A stretch of 49,611 nt of DNA, from positions 1-49,611 of the forward strand of contig JAQTUK010000002.1 of assembly GCA_028710285.1 (NCBI GenBank), written 5' to 3'. The first letter of the stretch is position 1; the number at the start of each line of letters is the position of its first letter. Made by a program: the position numbers and the translations under genes. Source of the stretch: Methylacidiphilaceae bacterium. Its GTDB lineage: Bacteria > Verrucomicrobiota > Verrucomicrobiia > Methylacidiphilales > Methylacidiphilaceae. The notes under the pieces were generated by a model. It ran no database searches and had not been told where the DNA came from. It saw only the letters and a program-made list of their open reading frames with translations. Shown here one piece after another: positions 1 through 8,389 of the stretch.

Positions 1-2067
1 CAAGCTGTTGTTGATATTGGTAAATCCCTGATCGTAGGTCGGCAGCGCCAGATCGGTGTGAAACATGAGCCAGGGTACCGGCTTCAAGTCGAACGTCCCG
101 TAGATCTCGTTCACCGTGTCGGTCGTCGGCATGAGAAGCGTGTTGTACTTCCGATCCCAGTTCGCGTCCGTGAAGAGGGTCAACTCCGCCAGGTCGTAGT
201 TCTGGCCGTTGCGCTGGGTCTGCAGCCGCTGCGACGCCCCTGCCCTCAGGTAGGTCATCCCGAAGAAGGAATCGACCGAGGGATAGTCGATCGGATTGAT
301 GAGGGAAGGCGTAATCGTCGGCATGAGGCTGTCAAAGCCAAGAATGTTGTAGGGATTGCCATAAGGGTTCGGGATGTACTGAAACGTGGCGAAGGGCTGA
401 ATCACGTGCCGCAACCCGTGGATTCCCAGAGCTTCGATGTCCACGTTGTTCCATGTCTTCGACAGCTTGAACGAAGCATCCAGCCCCGCGATAAAGAGCC
501 CGCGATCGAAAGTCAGGTTCGACTGATTCATCAGCGGCATGGGCGCATTGAACGCATTGCCGTAGACGTTCTGATCCGACCAGTAGGTTCCCTCGACGCC
601 GATCCGCGGCGTGAGCGAAAGCCAATGAAAATATTCCCGGGGATAGGAGAGCTGCTGGAGCGTATCCCAGCGCCATCCTCCATAGTTGCTCAGCATGTAG
701 GCGTTGCCCATCCCGTTCTGCTGATAGAAGCGATTGAGGGGAAACCAGGGATAATAGAGCCCGAACAAGTTTCCGGTCAGCGGATTGAGATTCGAGAGCT
801 GCTGCTCGAAGTTGACGACGCTCCAGCGGCTTTCATAGGCGATCGGACTGTGAAAGATCTTGGCCCGGTTGGTCTCGAAATCGAGCTCCGGCAGGCGGTT
901 CAAGCCGTTAAAGAAATCCATCAAGTTATCCTGGACCAGCAGATCGATCGTGAAGCCGGGGTGGTAGTAGTTCAGCCAGGCCACGTTGTTCGGTTGGCGA
1001 TTGGACATGTAGGTGTTGTAGTAAAAGTCCTCGGCGATGTAGGGATCGGTCCAATAGTTCAGGTCCGTCGTCAGAGTGAGCTCATTCGTCAAGGGATAGC
1101 GCTGCTGCAGGCTGGCCATGAAGCGCTCATGACCGACGTCGTAGCGGTTGAGCGACGAATAGTTGAGCAGGTAGCCTTGGTCGTAGGGCAGGCCGAAAAG
1201 GCGCAGATTGCCGTATCCATCCTCGCTCGGCTTATATTGGAAGAGGCTTCCCAACGCGATCCCGCGCTCCGAATAGTAATTGAGCTGGAACGAGGCCTTC
1301 AGCTTCGGATTGAATTTCCAGTTATATGTAACAAGCAAATAATACCCCCAATAAGAGCGATCTCCCGGGATCACATAGAGAGTGTTCGAGTCGCCATCGA
1401 GAGATTGACTGACCGCGGGAAGCCAGAGAACGGGAATGCGATTGAGGTAGAACACGACGTCCCGCATCAGCATGCGGTCTCCCGTATAGATATCCATCGT
1501 GCGGGCCTTCATCTGGAGCCCGGGCTTTTCTCGATTCTCGACCGTGGCCATGCCCCGGTCGACATGATAATGGTCGGTTTCCGGCGTGGTCAGCTTTTGA
1601 CCGGTCGCCAGGATGGGAAGATCGACGAGTCCCCAGTCGCTAGCCGTGATCGCCTTGGTGTCGATGTTGAAGACCATGTGGACGGCCCGAAAGATCTTTT
1701 CGCCCGTGTAGACACGGACGTTTCCGTCGGCGAAGACGTTGCGCGTGCGGTTGTCGAAGCTGACCCGATCCGCGTACAGGGTGGTATCCCCGTATCGAAC
1801 GACCGCATTCCCTTCCGCCGTCGCGATTCCCCCGACGAAATGCGTCTCCTGTGCATTGATTTCGATCGGCTGCTGGCCGGGCGGTGTGGCGCCCGGATCG
1901 CCGGACCCAGGAGGAGACGCCGACCAGAGGCGGGCTTCGGGCCAGGCCAGGAGGAAGAGAGCGAGAAGGATTGGGGAGAGGCGGAGCCATCCCAGCCAGG
2001 GAAGGGAGGGGAGATCGACCCCTCCATCGGGAGCGATTCCTTGTCTTCCGGCTCGTCTGGATGCCAT
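1..2067 (-). CDS. lptD: LPS-assembly protein LptD (3' end beyond window)
   Basis: This is the outer-membrane barrel that inserts lipopolysaccharide into the outer leaflet, working with LptE. I translated the minus strand directly. Reading from ATG at 2067 stays open for 689 codons to the window edge. A hydrophobic signal segment (SPILLALFLLAW, about residues 31-42) is followed by an OstA/LptA-like domain (about 68-180) with typical text such as 'GNAVVRYGDTTLYADRV' and 'MATVEN'. Next comes a long aromatic, Asn/Tyr-rich barrel region (for example 'YWGYYLLVTYNWKF' and 'FHWLSLTPRIGVEG'). AGAGGA just before the ATG supports this start. The C-terminal strands are missing because the gene leaves the window. 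It is the last visible gene of the dTDP-sugar operon, 52 bp after the aminotransferase, which suits a role in building the cell surface. Confidence 0.9.
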   Translation of the reverse strand, partial: MASRRAGRQGIAPDGGVDLPSLPWLGWLRLSPILLALFLLAWPEARLWSASPPGSGDPGATPPGQQPIEINAQETHFVGGIATAEGNAVVRYGDTTLYADRVSFDNRTRNVFADGNVRVYTGEKIFRAVHMVFNIDTKAITASDWGLVDLPILATGQKLTTPETDHYHVDRGMATVENREKPGLQMKARTMDIYTGDRMLMRDVVFYLNRIPVLWLPAVSQSLDGDSNTLYVIPGDRSYWGYYLLVTYNWKFNPKLKASFQLNYYSERGIALGSLFQYKPSEDGYGNLRLFGLPYDQGYLLNYSSLNRYDVGHERFMASLQQRYPLTNELTLTTDLNYWTDPYIAEDFYYNTYMSNRQPNNVAWLNYYHPGFTIDLLVQDNLMDFFNGLNRLPELDFETNRAKIFHSPIAYESRWSVVNFEQQLSNLNPLTGNLFGLYYPWFPLNRFYQQNGMGNAYMLSNYGGWRWDTLQQLSYPREYFHWLSLTPRIGVEGTYWSDQNVYGNAFNAPMPLMNQSNLTFDRGLFIAGLDASFKLSKTWNNVDIEALGIHGLRHVIQPFATFQYIPNPYGNPYNILGFDSLMPTITPSLINPIDYPSVDSFFGMTYLRAGASQRLQTQRNGQNYDLAELTLFTDANWDRKYNTLLMPTTDTVNEIYGTFDLKPVPWLMFHTDLALPTYDQGFTNINNSL

Positions 2068-2119
2068 ATTTCCTCTACCCCCCCTGGGGACGTTCCAAGG
2101 AAGGAGAGCCCCACCGCTT

Positions 2120-3310
2120 CTATGCCTCTTTCCCGTTTTTCGAGGCGAAGCGAACGATGAGATCGACCACTCGGTGGATCTCCTCGGAGGACAAGCCGGG
2201 AAAGATCGGAAGGGCCAGCGACTCACGGGCAAGAAGCTCAGCAACCGGAAGCTCGTCGACTTCCCTGTCCCTGTCAAGAAAACAGGGCTGCCGGTGGAGG
2301 GGCAGCGGATAATAGACTTCGCTTTGCACGCCCTCCTCCGAGAGGAATCGACGCAAGCCATCCCGGTCGGCGGGATAGCGGATCACATATTGGTTCCAGG
2401 TATGCTCACCCGCCGTGTTGCGCGGCAAAAGGAGTTGGCTTGCGACCTTTGGCGCCGTCCTTTCCTCCCCATGGCAGCGGCAGGGCTCCGGACAGAGAGC
2501 GGCAATGCCGCTCGCCAGGAATGCTTCCTCGTAGAGTTCCGCATTGCGCCGGCGCCCCTCCAGCGCGGCCTCGACGCTCGGCAACCGGGCCCGCAGGAAG
2601 GCGGCTTGGAGCGCATCGATTCGGAAATTCCCCCCGATCCACTCGTGCCGATACTTGACGCGGGATCCGTGCACGCGGAGCGCCCGAATCCTTTCGGCCA
2701 GCGCTCCATCCTGCGTGGTCACCAGGCCCGCATCCCCCAGGGCTCCCAAGTTCTTCGTGGGAAAAAAGGAGAAACAGCCCAGGAGTCCCCTTCCTCCCAC
2801 TCTCTGACCATCGGAACTCGCTCCGAAGGCTTGAGCCGCATCCTCGATCACGGCGATCCCGTTCTCGCGTCCAACCGCTAGAAGGTTCGTCATCGCCGCC
2901 GGCTGGCCGAAGAGGTGAACCGGAATCACGGCCCTCGTTTTCGGGGTGAGCTTCCTCTTTACCTCTTGCGGAGAAAGATTCCAGCAGCCGGGGCAGGAAT
3001 CGGCGAAGACCGGTTTCGCCCCGACCCGCGCAATCGATCCCGCCGTGGCAAAGAAGGTGTAGGCGGGACAGATCACCTCGTCGCCCGGACCGATCTCCAA
3101 GGCTTGCAGCGAAAGGAGCAGGGCATCGGTACCGGAAGAAACCCCGATCGCGTGAGCAACGCCAAGAAAATCCGCGCACTCCCTCTCGAAAGCGGCGACC
3201 TCCTCGCCCAGGATGAATTGCCCGCTTTCCAACACTCGTCGGAAGGCAGCCTCCAACCGCCCCTTTTCCTCGGGAGCGATCCGACCAAAATCGAGCAAGG
3301 GAATTCGCAT
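2120..3310 (-). CDS. DegT/DnrJ/EryC1/StrS-family sugar aminotransferase
   Basis: PLP-dependent aminotransferase of the family that aminates nucleotide-linked keto-sugars. It has 396 residues. The family signatures are present: 'SSGTDALLLSLQAL' (58-71), 'CPAYTFFATAGS' (81-92), 'IEDAAQAFGA' with Asp157 for the PLP ring nitrogen, and 'SFFPTKNLGALGDAG' with Lys186 as the expected Schiff-base lysine. Its ATG shares one base with the stop of rmlA (TGATG), so translation is probably coupled. The rmlB product, dTDP-4-keto-6-deoxyglucose or a 3-keto isomer, is the likely substrate pool, giving an amino-deoxy sugar for surface glycans. That substrate is inferred from the neighbours. Around residues 262-290 there is a Cys/His/Arg-rich stretch (PEPCRCHGEERTAPK) that looks like an insertion before the usual 'NQYVIRYP' strand. 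Confidence 0.88.
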   Translation of the reverse strand: MRIPLLDFGRIAPEEKGRLEAAFRRVLESGQFILGEEVAAFERECADFLGVAHAIGVSSGTDALLLSLQALEIGPGDEVICPAYTFFATAGSIARVGAKPVFADSCPGCWNLSPQEVKRKLTPKTRAVIPVHLFGQPAAMTNLLAVGRENGIAVIEDAAQAFGASSDGQRVGGRGLLGCFSFFPTKNLGALGDAGLVTTQDGALAERIRALRVHGSRVKYRHEWIGGNFRIDALQAAFLRARLPSVEAALEGRRRNAELYEEAFLASGIAALCPEPCRCHGEERTAPKVASQLLLPRNTAGEHTWNQYVIRYPADRDGLRRFLSEEGVQSEVYYPLPLHRQPCFLDRDREVDELPVAELLARESLALPIFPGLSSEEIHRVVDLIVRFASKNGKEA

Positions 3311-4212
3311 CAGGAAGGCTCCGCTAGCCGGCGATCGTCCTCCTCGACGAGTTTTCGGAGATAGTCGCCATACGCGGAGCTGCCCATGCGTCGAGCCTGC
3401 GCAAGGACGGCCTCACGGTCAATCCATCCCTTGCTCCAGGCGATTTCCTCCAAGCAGGCGATTTTCAATCCTTGCCGATGCTCGATCGCCCTCACGAAGG
3501 CGCTGGCATCAGCCAGGGCGTCATGGGTTCCCGTGTCGAGCCAGGCGATCCCTCGGCTCAGGATTTGCACGCGCAGCGTCCCCTCTGCGAGATAACGGCG
3601 GTTGAGATCGGTGATCTCGAGCTCTCCGCGAGCCGACGGGACGAGGGCACGCGCAAATTCGGACGCCCTTCCGTCATAGAAGTAGAGACCGGGAACGGCA
3701 TAGGCTGACTTCGGGCGCTTGGGTTTTTCCTCGAGCGAAAGCACCCTTCCGCTCTCATCGAATTCGACGACGCCATATGCCGTGGGATCGGAGACCCGAT
3801 AGGCAAAGATCGTCGCGCCCTCTTGGGCCGTGGAGATGCGGCCGAGCGTCCCGCTCAAGCTGTGTCCATAGAGGAGGTTGTCTCCGAGCACCAGGCACGA
3901 AGGCCTTCCGGCCAGAAACGCCTCGCCGATCACGAAGGCCTGCGCCAAGCCTTCCGGGCGAGGCTGCTCCGCATAGGACAAGCGCAAGCCGAAGGCTCCT
4001 CCGTCTCCTAACAGTCGCTCGAAGAGAGGACGGTCGCTCGGCGTCGAGATGATCAGGATGTCCCGAATGTTGGCGATCAGGAGCACCGAGAGGGCATAAT
4101 GAATCATCGGCTTGTCATAGATCGTCAAAAGCTGCTTGCTCACCGAAAGCGTGGCCGGATAGAGGCGAGTCCCCAATCCGCCCGCCAGCACGATCCCTCG
4201 TCGTTCTCCCAT
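3310..4212 (-). CDS. rmlA: glucose-1-phosphate thymidylyltransferase
   Basis: Makes dTDP-glucose from dTTP and glucose-1-phosphate, the first step to dTDP-rhamnose and other dTDP-sugars. It is 300 residues, normal for RmlA. The N-terminus has the nucleotidyl-transferase signature '[16 protein letters not shown]' and '[15 protein letters not shown]', followed by '[10 protein letters not shown]' and 'FEFDESGRV'-type strands and the late '[10 protein letters not shown]' motif. The frame is open further upstream, but homology begins at MGERRG. ATG 4212 has GAGG six bases upstream and begins one base after the rmlB stop, so I place the start there. It sits between rmlB and the aminotransferase in one operon. 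Confidence 0.93.
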   Translation of the reverse strand: MGERRGIVLAGGLGTRLYPATLSVSKQLLTIYDKPMIHYALSVLLIANIRDILIISTPSDRPLFERLLGDGGAFGLRLSYAEQPRPEGLAQAFVIGEAFLAGRPSCLVLGDNLLYGHSLSGTLGRISTAQEGATIFAYRVSDPTAYGVVEFDESGRVLSLEEKPKRPKSAYAVPGLYFYDGRASEFARALVPSARGELEITDLNRRYLAEGTLRVQILSRGIAWLDTGTHDALADASAFVRAIEHRQGLKIACLEEIAWSKGWIDREAVLAQARRMGSSAYGDYLRKLVEEDDRRLAEPS

Positions 4213-4213
4213 G

Positions 4214-5293
4214 TCAGCCTCGAAGGAGTCCAAGCCGCTCCCGTGCAAAGCCGCCCCGTCGAACTCCTTCGCACCACTCTCCATTCTCCCAATACCACTC
4301 GATCGTTCGGCGCAGGCCGTCCTCCAGCGTCTCCCGCGGCTTCCAGCCCAACTCCCGCCGGATCTTTCCGGAGTCCACCGCATAGCGGAAGTCGTGCCCC
4401 GGACGGTCGGCGACATAGGCAATCCGCTCGCGGTAGGACTGCCCGGAGGGACGAGGGCGAATCGCGTCCGCCAGATCGCACAGCTGTTCCACGAGCTCCC
4501 GATTCGAGCATCCGGCACCACTGCCGATGTGATAGGTCTCTCCCGGCTTTCCTTGAAGAAGAACATCGCGGAGGGCCCGGCAGTGATCCTCCACGTAGAT
4601 CCAATCCCGCCGATTGCTGCCGTCCCCGTAGATCGGGAGCGGTTTTTCCTCCAGGATATTCAGGATCATGAGCGGAATCATCTTCTCCGGGAACTGCCGG
4701 GGCCCGTAGTTGTTCGAGCAGTGGGTCACCATAGCGGGAAAGCCGAAGGTCCTGGCATAGGCTCGCACGAAATGATCCGATGCCGCTTTCGAAGCGGCGT
4801 AAGGGCTCGAGGGGTCATAAGGGGCTCCCTCCGGAGTCGGCTCTTCCTCGGCCGCGAGCGATCCATACACCTCGTCGGTGGAGACGTGGAGAAACCGAAA
4901 TCGCGCCTTTTCCTCGCCCTGGAGTTCCTGCCAATAGCGCCACGCGGCTTCGAGAAGCCGCCAGGATCCCACCACGTTGGTTTCGACGAAGGGTTGCGCA
5001 CTCTCGATCGAACGATCGACATGGGTTTCCGCCGCAAAATGGATGACTGCGGCAATCCGGTTCTCCCGCAGGAGACGACCGACGAGCCCCTGGTCCCCGA
5101 TCTCTCCCTGCACGAACTGGTGGGCCTCCCCATCCGGCAGTCCGACAAGATTCTCCCTTCTTCCCGCATAGGCGAGCTTGTCGAGGGTCACCGCTTTCTC
5201 CGGCCGCGGCCCCTCGTTAAAAAGAAGATGGAGAAAGTTCGACCCGATGAATCCCGCCCCTCCCGTAATCAGCCAACGTCCCGCCTGCTCCAT
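4214..5293 (-). CDS. rmlB: dTDP-glucose 4,6-dehydratase
   Basis: NAD-dependent extended SDR enzyme that converts dTDP-glucose to dTDP-4-keto-6-deoxyglucose. It has 359 residues. Visible motifs are the dinucleotide-binding '[14 protein letters not shown]', '[11 protein letters not shown]', '[11 protein letters not shown]' with the catalytic Thr/Asp/Glu region, '[12 protein letters not shown]' (the YxxxK pair) and '[17 protein letters not shown]'. I start at ATG 5293; a GTG lies one codon earlier. GGAGAAGGG upstream is a good ribosome site. The next gene, rmlA, starts after a single base. Together with the reductase upstream this supplies dTDP-6-deoxysugars. Confidence 0.95.
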   Translation of the reverse strand: MEQAGRWLITGGAGFIGSNFLHLLFNEGPRPEKAVTLDKLAYAGRRENLVGLPDGEAHQFVQGEIGDQGLVGRLLRENRIAAVIHFAAETHVDRSIESAQPFVETNVVGSWRLLEAAWRYWQELQGEEKARFRFLHVSTDEVYGSLAAEEEPTPEGAPYDPSSPYAASKAASDHFVRAYARTFGFPAMVTHCSNNYGPRQFPEKMIPLMILNILEEKPLPIYGDGSNRRDWIYVEDHCRALRDVLLQGKPGETYHIGSGAGCSNRELVEQLCDLADAIRPRPSGQSYRERIAYVADRPGHDFRYAVDSGKIRRELGWKPRETLEDGLRRTIEWYWENGEWCEGVRRGGFARERLGLLRG

Positions 5294-5317
5294 CACCCTT
5301 CTCCCCGCCTTTCTCCG

Positions 5318-6238
5318 CTACGCCGCCGCCTCTGCCTGCCAATGGTTCCACGCCCGCTCCACCGCTTCGTGAACCTCTTCCAGGTGAATGCCCACTCCCT
5401 GGAGCTTGGTGCTGTCGAGAACGCAATTGGAGCGTGGGGCGCGCGCCACCTTCCGAAAGGCTTCCTCTCCCGGGAAAAAAGCAAAGCGCTTCCCCGCCCC
5501 GATCAGCTGCCGGCCGAAGGGAGAGCGCTCCAGGAGTTCGACGACTTCGCGCGTGGTCACCGACCCCGGATTGACCACGTTGTAGATCCCGAACGGGGCG
5601 CGCCGATCCCAGCATTCGATCGCCGCCCGAACAAAGTCGTCGACCTGGGAGAGAGAGTTCCGGACATCGAGGAGGCGTTCATAGCGCAAGAGCTTGGTCA
5701 GGTAATTCTTGGAGGAGTCGACCTCGTTAAACGGGATGCGCAGCCTCCAGAGATAACAACCGCCGGCATCCGCCAGGATCTCCTCCCCGAGGGCCTTGGT
5801 TCCGCTGTAGAAGCTGCTGTTGTTGGTCCGAAAGCAGAAGTTGGGCGGATCTTCCTCCCGGAAACCGAGCCGCTCTCCCTCCGGCCCGGCACCCCGGTCG
5901 CCCGTATAGAGGCAGCCGGACGAGACGTGTCCCCAGGGCAACTCACGCTCCGCGCAGACGCGCGCCAACACTCCGGGAAGTGCGGCGTTTCCCAGCAGGC
6001 ATTCGGTCTTGTGATCCTCGCACGCGTCGACGTTCGGCCGGCCGGTATATCCGGCCGCGTTGATGAGGAAGCTCGGCTTGACCTCTCCCAGAAAGCCGGC
6101 GATCGAATCCGGACGCAGGAGGTCGACCTCTTTGCGAGACGGTGCCACGTAAGCGATGCCCCGGCGGAGGAGATGCCGCTGGAAGGCCTTCCCCACATAT
6201 CCCGATCCGCCGAAAAGGACGATTGTTTCTGAAGCCAT
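5318..6238 (-). CDS. RmlD-like / NRS-ER-like nucleotide-sugar epimerase-reductase
   Basis: SDR-superfamily protein of 306 residues in the dTDP-4-dehydrorhamnose reductase group. It has the Rossmann motif 'FGGSGYVGKAF', 'INAAGYTGRPNVDACE' and 'SSFYSGTKALGEE' with the YxxxK catalytic pair. The 'GRPNVDxCE' and 'SGCLYTGD' blocks resemble the bifunctional epimerase/reductases called NRS/ER in plants rather than a plain bacterial RmlD. This comparison is from memory and needs an alignment. It is the first gene of the operon and is followed 21 bp later by rmlB. AGGAGAG lies just before ATG 6238. No rmlC (3,5-epimerase) is present here, which would fit an enzyme doing both steps. The specific product, dTDP-rhamnose, is inferred. 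Confidence 0.8.
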   Translation of the reverse strand: MASETIVLFGGSGYVGKAFQRHLLRRGIAYVAPSRKEVDLLRPDSIAGFLGEVKPSFLINAAGYTGRPNVDACEDHKTECLLGNAALPGVLARVCAERELPWGHVSSGCLYTGDRGAGPEGERLGFREEDPPNFCFRTNNSSFYSGTKALGEEILADAGGCYLWRLRIPFNEVDSSKNYLTKLLRYERLLDVRNSLSQVDDFVRAAIECWDRRAPFGIYNVVNPGSVTTREVVELLERSPFGRQLIGAGKRFAFFPGEEAFRKVARAPRSNCVLDSTKLQGVGIHLEEVHEAVERAWNHWQAEAAA

Positions 6239-6389
6239 CCTCTCTCCTGATCTTCCGTTCTCTGATGCCAAACGCCCCGTTTGGGCGGCCCATTCTCTCC
6301 AAGAGGGACCGTTTGCGCAAGCTACCATCGTTCAACGAAGAAATTGCTTCCTCTGGACAGATCGATTATTTCCTAGAAGAGAAAACGTT

Positions 6390-7496
6390 ATGTTGCGCGC
6401 CGGAATCGTCGGACTGCCCAACGTGGGAAAGAGCACACTCTTCAACGCCCTCACGAAGAGTCACAAGGCGGAAGCGGCAAACTATCCATTCTGCACCATT
6501 ACTCCCAACGTCGGCGTCGTCGAGGTGCCCGACCCTCGGCTGGTCCGCCTCGCCGAACTCTCCCGCTCGCAGCGGGTCATCCCGGCGGCGATCGAGCTGG
6601 TCGATATCGCCGGATTGGTGGCGGGAGCCAGTCAAGGAGAGGGTCTGGGAAATCAGTTCCTCGCCCATATCCGCGAAGTGGATGCGGTCATCCACCTGGT
6701 GCGCTGCTTCCCGGGTTCGGAGGTCCACCATGTGGCAGGCTCGATCGACCCGGTCCGGGACATCGAAGTCATTCACACGGAACTCGCCCTTGCCGATCTG
6801 TCCACCCTGGAACGCCAGCGGGAGAAGACACGAAAAGGGCCGCAGCCCCGCGCCGACGCCCGCGTATCGCGTGTGAACGAGTTGTTGGAAAAAGCGACGG
6901 AGATCCTCAACCAGGGCGCTCCGCTCTTCTCGGAAAGATGGACGGTCGAAGAGAAGGAAGCTCTGCGGCCCTTCACGCTGCTGACGATGAAACCCACGCT
7001 CTACGCGTGCAACGTGGCGGAAGAGGCGCTTTGCCAAGGAATCAAGAATCCGCTCGTCCAGGCGGTCGCGCACTTCCTGGAAGGCCGGAGCGATTCCGAG
7101 CTCGTCGTTCTCTCCTCCCAGTTGGAGGCCGAGCTCCCCAACCTGCTCCCGGAAGAACGGCAATCCTATCTTCAGACCCTCGGAGTCTCCGAAAGCGGGG
7201 TCGACAGCCTGATCCGTGCGACTTATCGCCTGCTCGGCCTTCGCACCTATTTCACCGCCGGGGAGAAGGAGACAAGGGCTTGGACGATTCGTGCGGGTGA
7301 CCGAGCCCCCCAGGCCGCCGGGGTGATTCATTCCGACTTCGAGCGCGGGTTTATTGCCGCGGAATGCGCTTCTTTCGAGGACATGGATCGCTTCCGCTCC
7401 TTCCCTCGGCTTCGGGAAGCGGGGAAGCTGCGCGTCGAGGGCAAGGACTACGTCGTTGCGGACGGCGATGTGATCGAGTTTCGCTTTAACGTCTAG
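6390..7496 (+). CDS. ychF: YchF/OLA1-type redox-regulated ATPase
   Basis: Obg-family P-loop NTPase that prefers ATP and associates with ribosomes; its exact cellular role is still debated in the literature. It has 368 residues, close to the usual 363. It opens with '[19 protein letters not shown]' (P-loop), then '[18 protein letters not shown]' (switch region) and '[19 protein letters not shown]' (G3). Later come 'LYACNVAEE' (the modified G4 typical of YchF) and a C-terminal TGS domain ending '[18 protein letters not shown]'. The frame is open far upstream, but the P-loop fixes the start at ATG 6390, with AGAAGAG eight bases before it. It is divergent from the sugar operon and followed six bases later by the L,D-transpeptidase gene. 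Confidence 0.96.
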   Translation: MLRAGIVGLPNVGKSTLFNALTKSHKAEAANYPFCTITPNVGVVEVPDPRLVRLAELSRSQRVIPAAIELVDIAGLVAGASQGEGLGNQFLAHIREVDAVIHLVRCFPGSEVHHVAGSIDPVRDIEVIHTELALADLSTLERQREKTRKGPQPRADARVSRVNELLEKATEILNQGAPLFSERWTVEEKEALRPFTLLTMKPTLYACNVAEEALCQGIKNPLVQAVAHFLEGRSDSELVVLSSQLEAELPNLLPEERQSYLQTLGVSESGVDSLIRATYRLLGLRTYFTAGEKETRAWTIRAGDRAPQAAGVIHSDFERGFIAAECASFEDMDRFRSFPRLREAGKLRVEGKDYVVADGDVIEFRFNV

Positions 7497-7502
7497 TCCC
7501 TC

Positions 7503-8366
7503 ATGCCGGTCCCCCTCGCTCTTCTTCGGCGCCGGGCTTTCCTCGTCCTGGCCCTCGCCGGGTCCTTGCAGGCGCTGCCGAGCCTTGCCCAAGGCGATCC
7601 GCCGCTCCCCTCGATGGGAGGAGATCTGCCGGATGGCGTCCGGATCGCACAGCAGGAGGAGAGGGCACTGCCTGCGCAGAGAGTCGATCCGGAGACCCTG
7701 CGCAAGCTGGAAAGGCAGGCCGAGAAGGAGAGGGCGCGGCAGGAGAAAGAGGTGAGGAAGGCCGCGGAACGCGAGCGCAAGCGCGTGGAGAAGGAACGAC
7801 GGGAACAGGAGAAGGCGATGCGCCTAAATCCGAGGCCGCCCTCCTCCCCCCAGCCGCCGGTTCGGGTCGCGACGCCAGTTCGGCCGCAGGCGCCTCCCCG
7901 GGTTCTCGCCGCAATCTGGTCGCAGCTGGTACCCTCGCAAAGGATCACCTCCCTGGTCATCCATGTGCGACAGCAAAAGCTCTACGTCTACCAAGGGAAG
8001 AAGCTCGCGGCCATCGCTCCGATCTGCACCGGGAATGCCACGCATCCAACCCCCATGGGACGCTTCACCATCGTTCAAAAGGACCGCAACCATCTGTCGA
8101 ACCGGTACGGCTGCTTCGTCGACAATGCAACGGGCCGGATCGTCGACGGCAACGCCATCCTCGGGCAGCCCGCCCCTGCGGGCACGCATTACGAAGCCGC
8201 CGAAATGCCCCACTTCCTGCGCATCACGTCGGATGGGGTCGGGCTTCACGGCGGCTACCTCCCCGGATTTGCCGCATCCCACGGATGCATCCGCCTGCCG
8301 AAGAGCTTCGCCTCCGAGATCTTCGAGCTCGTTCAGGACGGAACTCCGGTGTCGGTCGTCGAGTAA
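7503..8366 (+). CDS. secreted L,D-transpeptidase (YkuD domain)
   Basis: Probable periplasmic enzyme acting on peptidoglycan stem peptides, forming 3-3 cross-links or attaching proteins. It has 287 residues. A signal peptide (about 1-30, 'FLVLALAGSLQALPSLAQG') is followed by a highly charged Arg/Glu/Lys helix (about 62-105), probably a coiled coil. A Pro-rich linker comes next, then the YkuD domain (about 140-287). The domain has 'VIHVRQQKLYVYQGKK', 'HPTPMGRFTIVQKD' and the catalytic 'GFAASHGCIRLP', with Cys262 as nucleophile. It starts six bases after ychF and is probably co-transcribed with it. The charged helix could act as a spacer from the membrane or as a binding region; the sequence does not decide. 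Confidence 0.9.
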   Translation: MPVPLALLRRRAFLVLALAGSLQALPSLAQGDPPLPSMGGDLPDGVRIAQQEERALPAQRVDPETLRKLERQAEKERARQEKEVRKAAERERKRVEKERREQEKAMRLNPRPPSSPQPPVRVATPVRPQAPPRVLAAIWSQLVPSQRITSLVIHVRQQKLYVYQGKKLAAIAPICTGNATHPTPMGRFTIVQKDRNHLSNRYGCFVDNATGRIVDGNAILGQPAPAGTHYEAAEMPHFLRITSDGVGLHGGYLPGFAASHGCIRLPKSFASEIFELVQDGTPVSVVE

Positions 8367-8389
8367 GCGGCTCCTCGCAGCAGCGGGTA

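Noticed and set aside
58-2160. A 700-codon open frame on the plus strand
   Set aside because: It is antisense to lptD, which I translated on the minus strand with clear signal, OstA and barrel features.
3310-4566. rmlA as a 418-residue protein
   Set aside because: The extra residues are antisense or out-of-frame rmlB sequence. Homology begins at ATG 4212.
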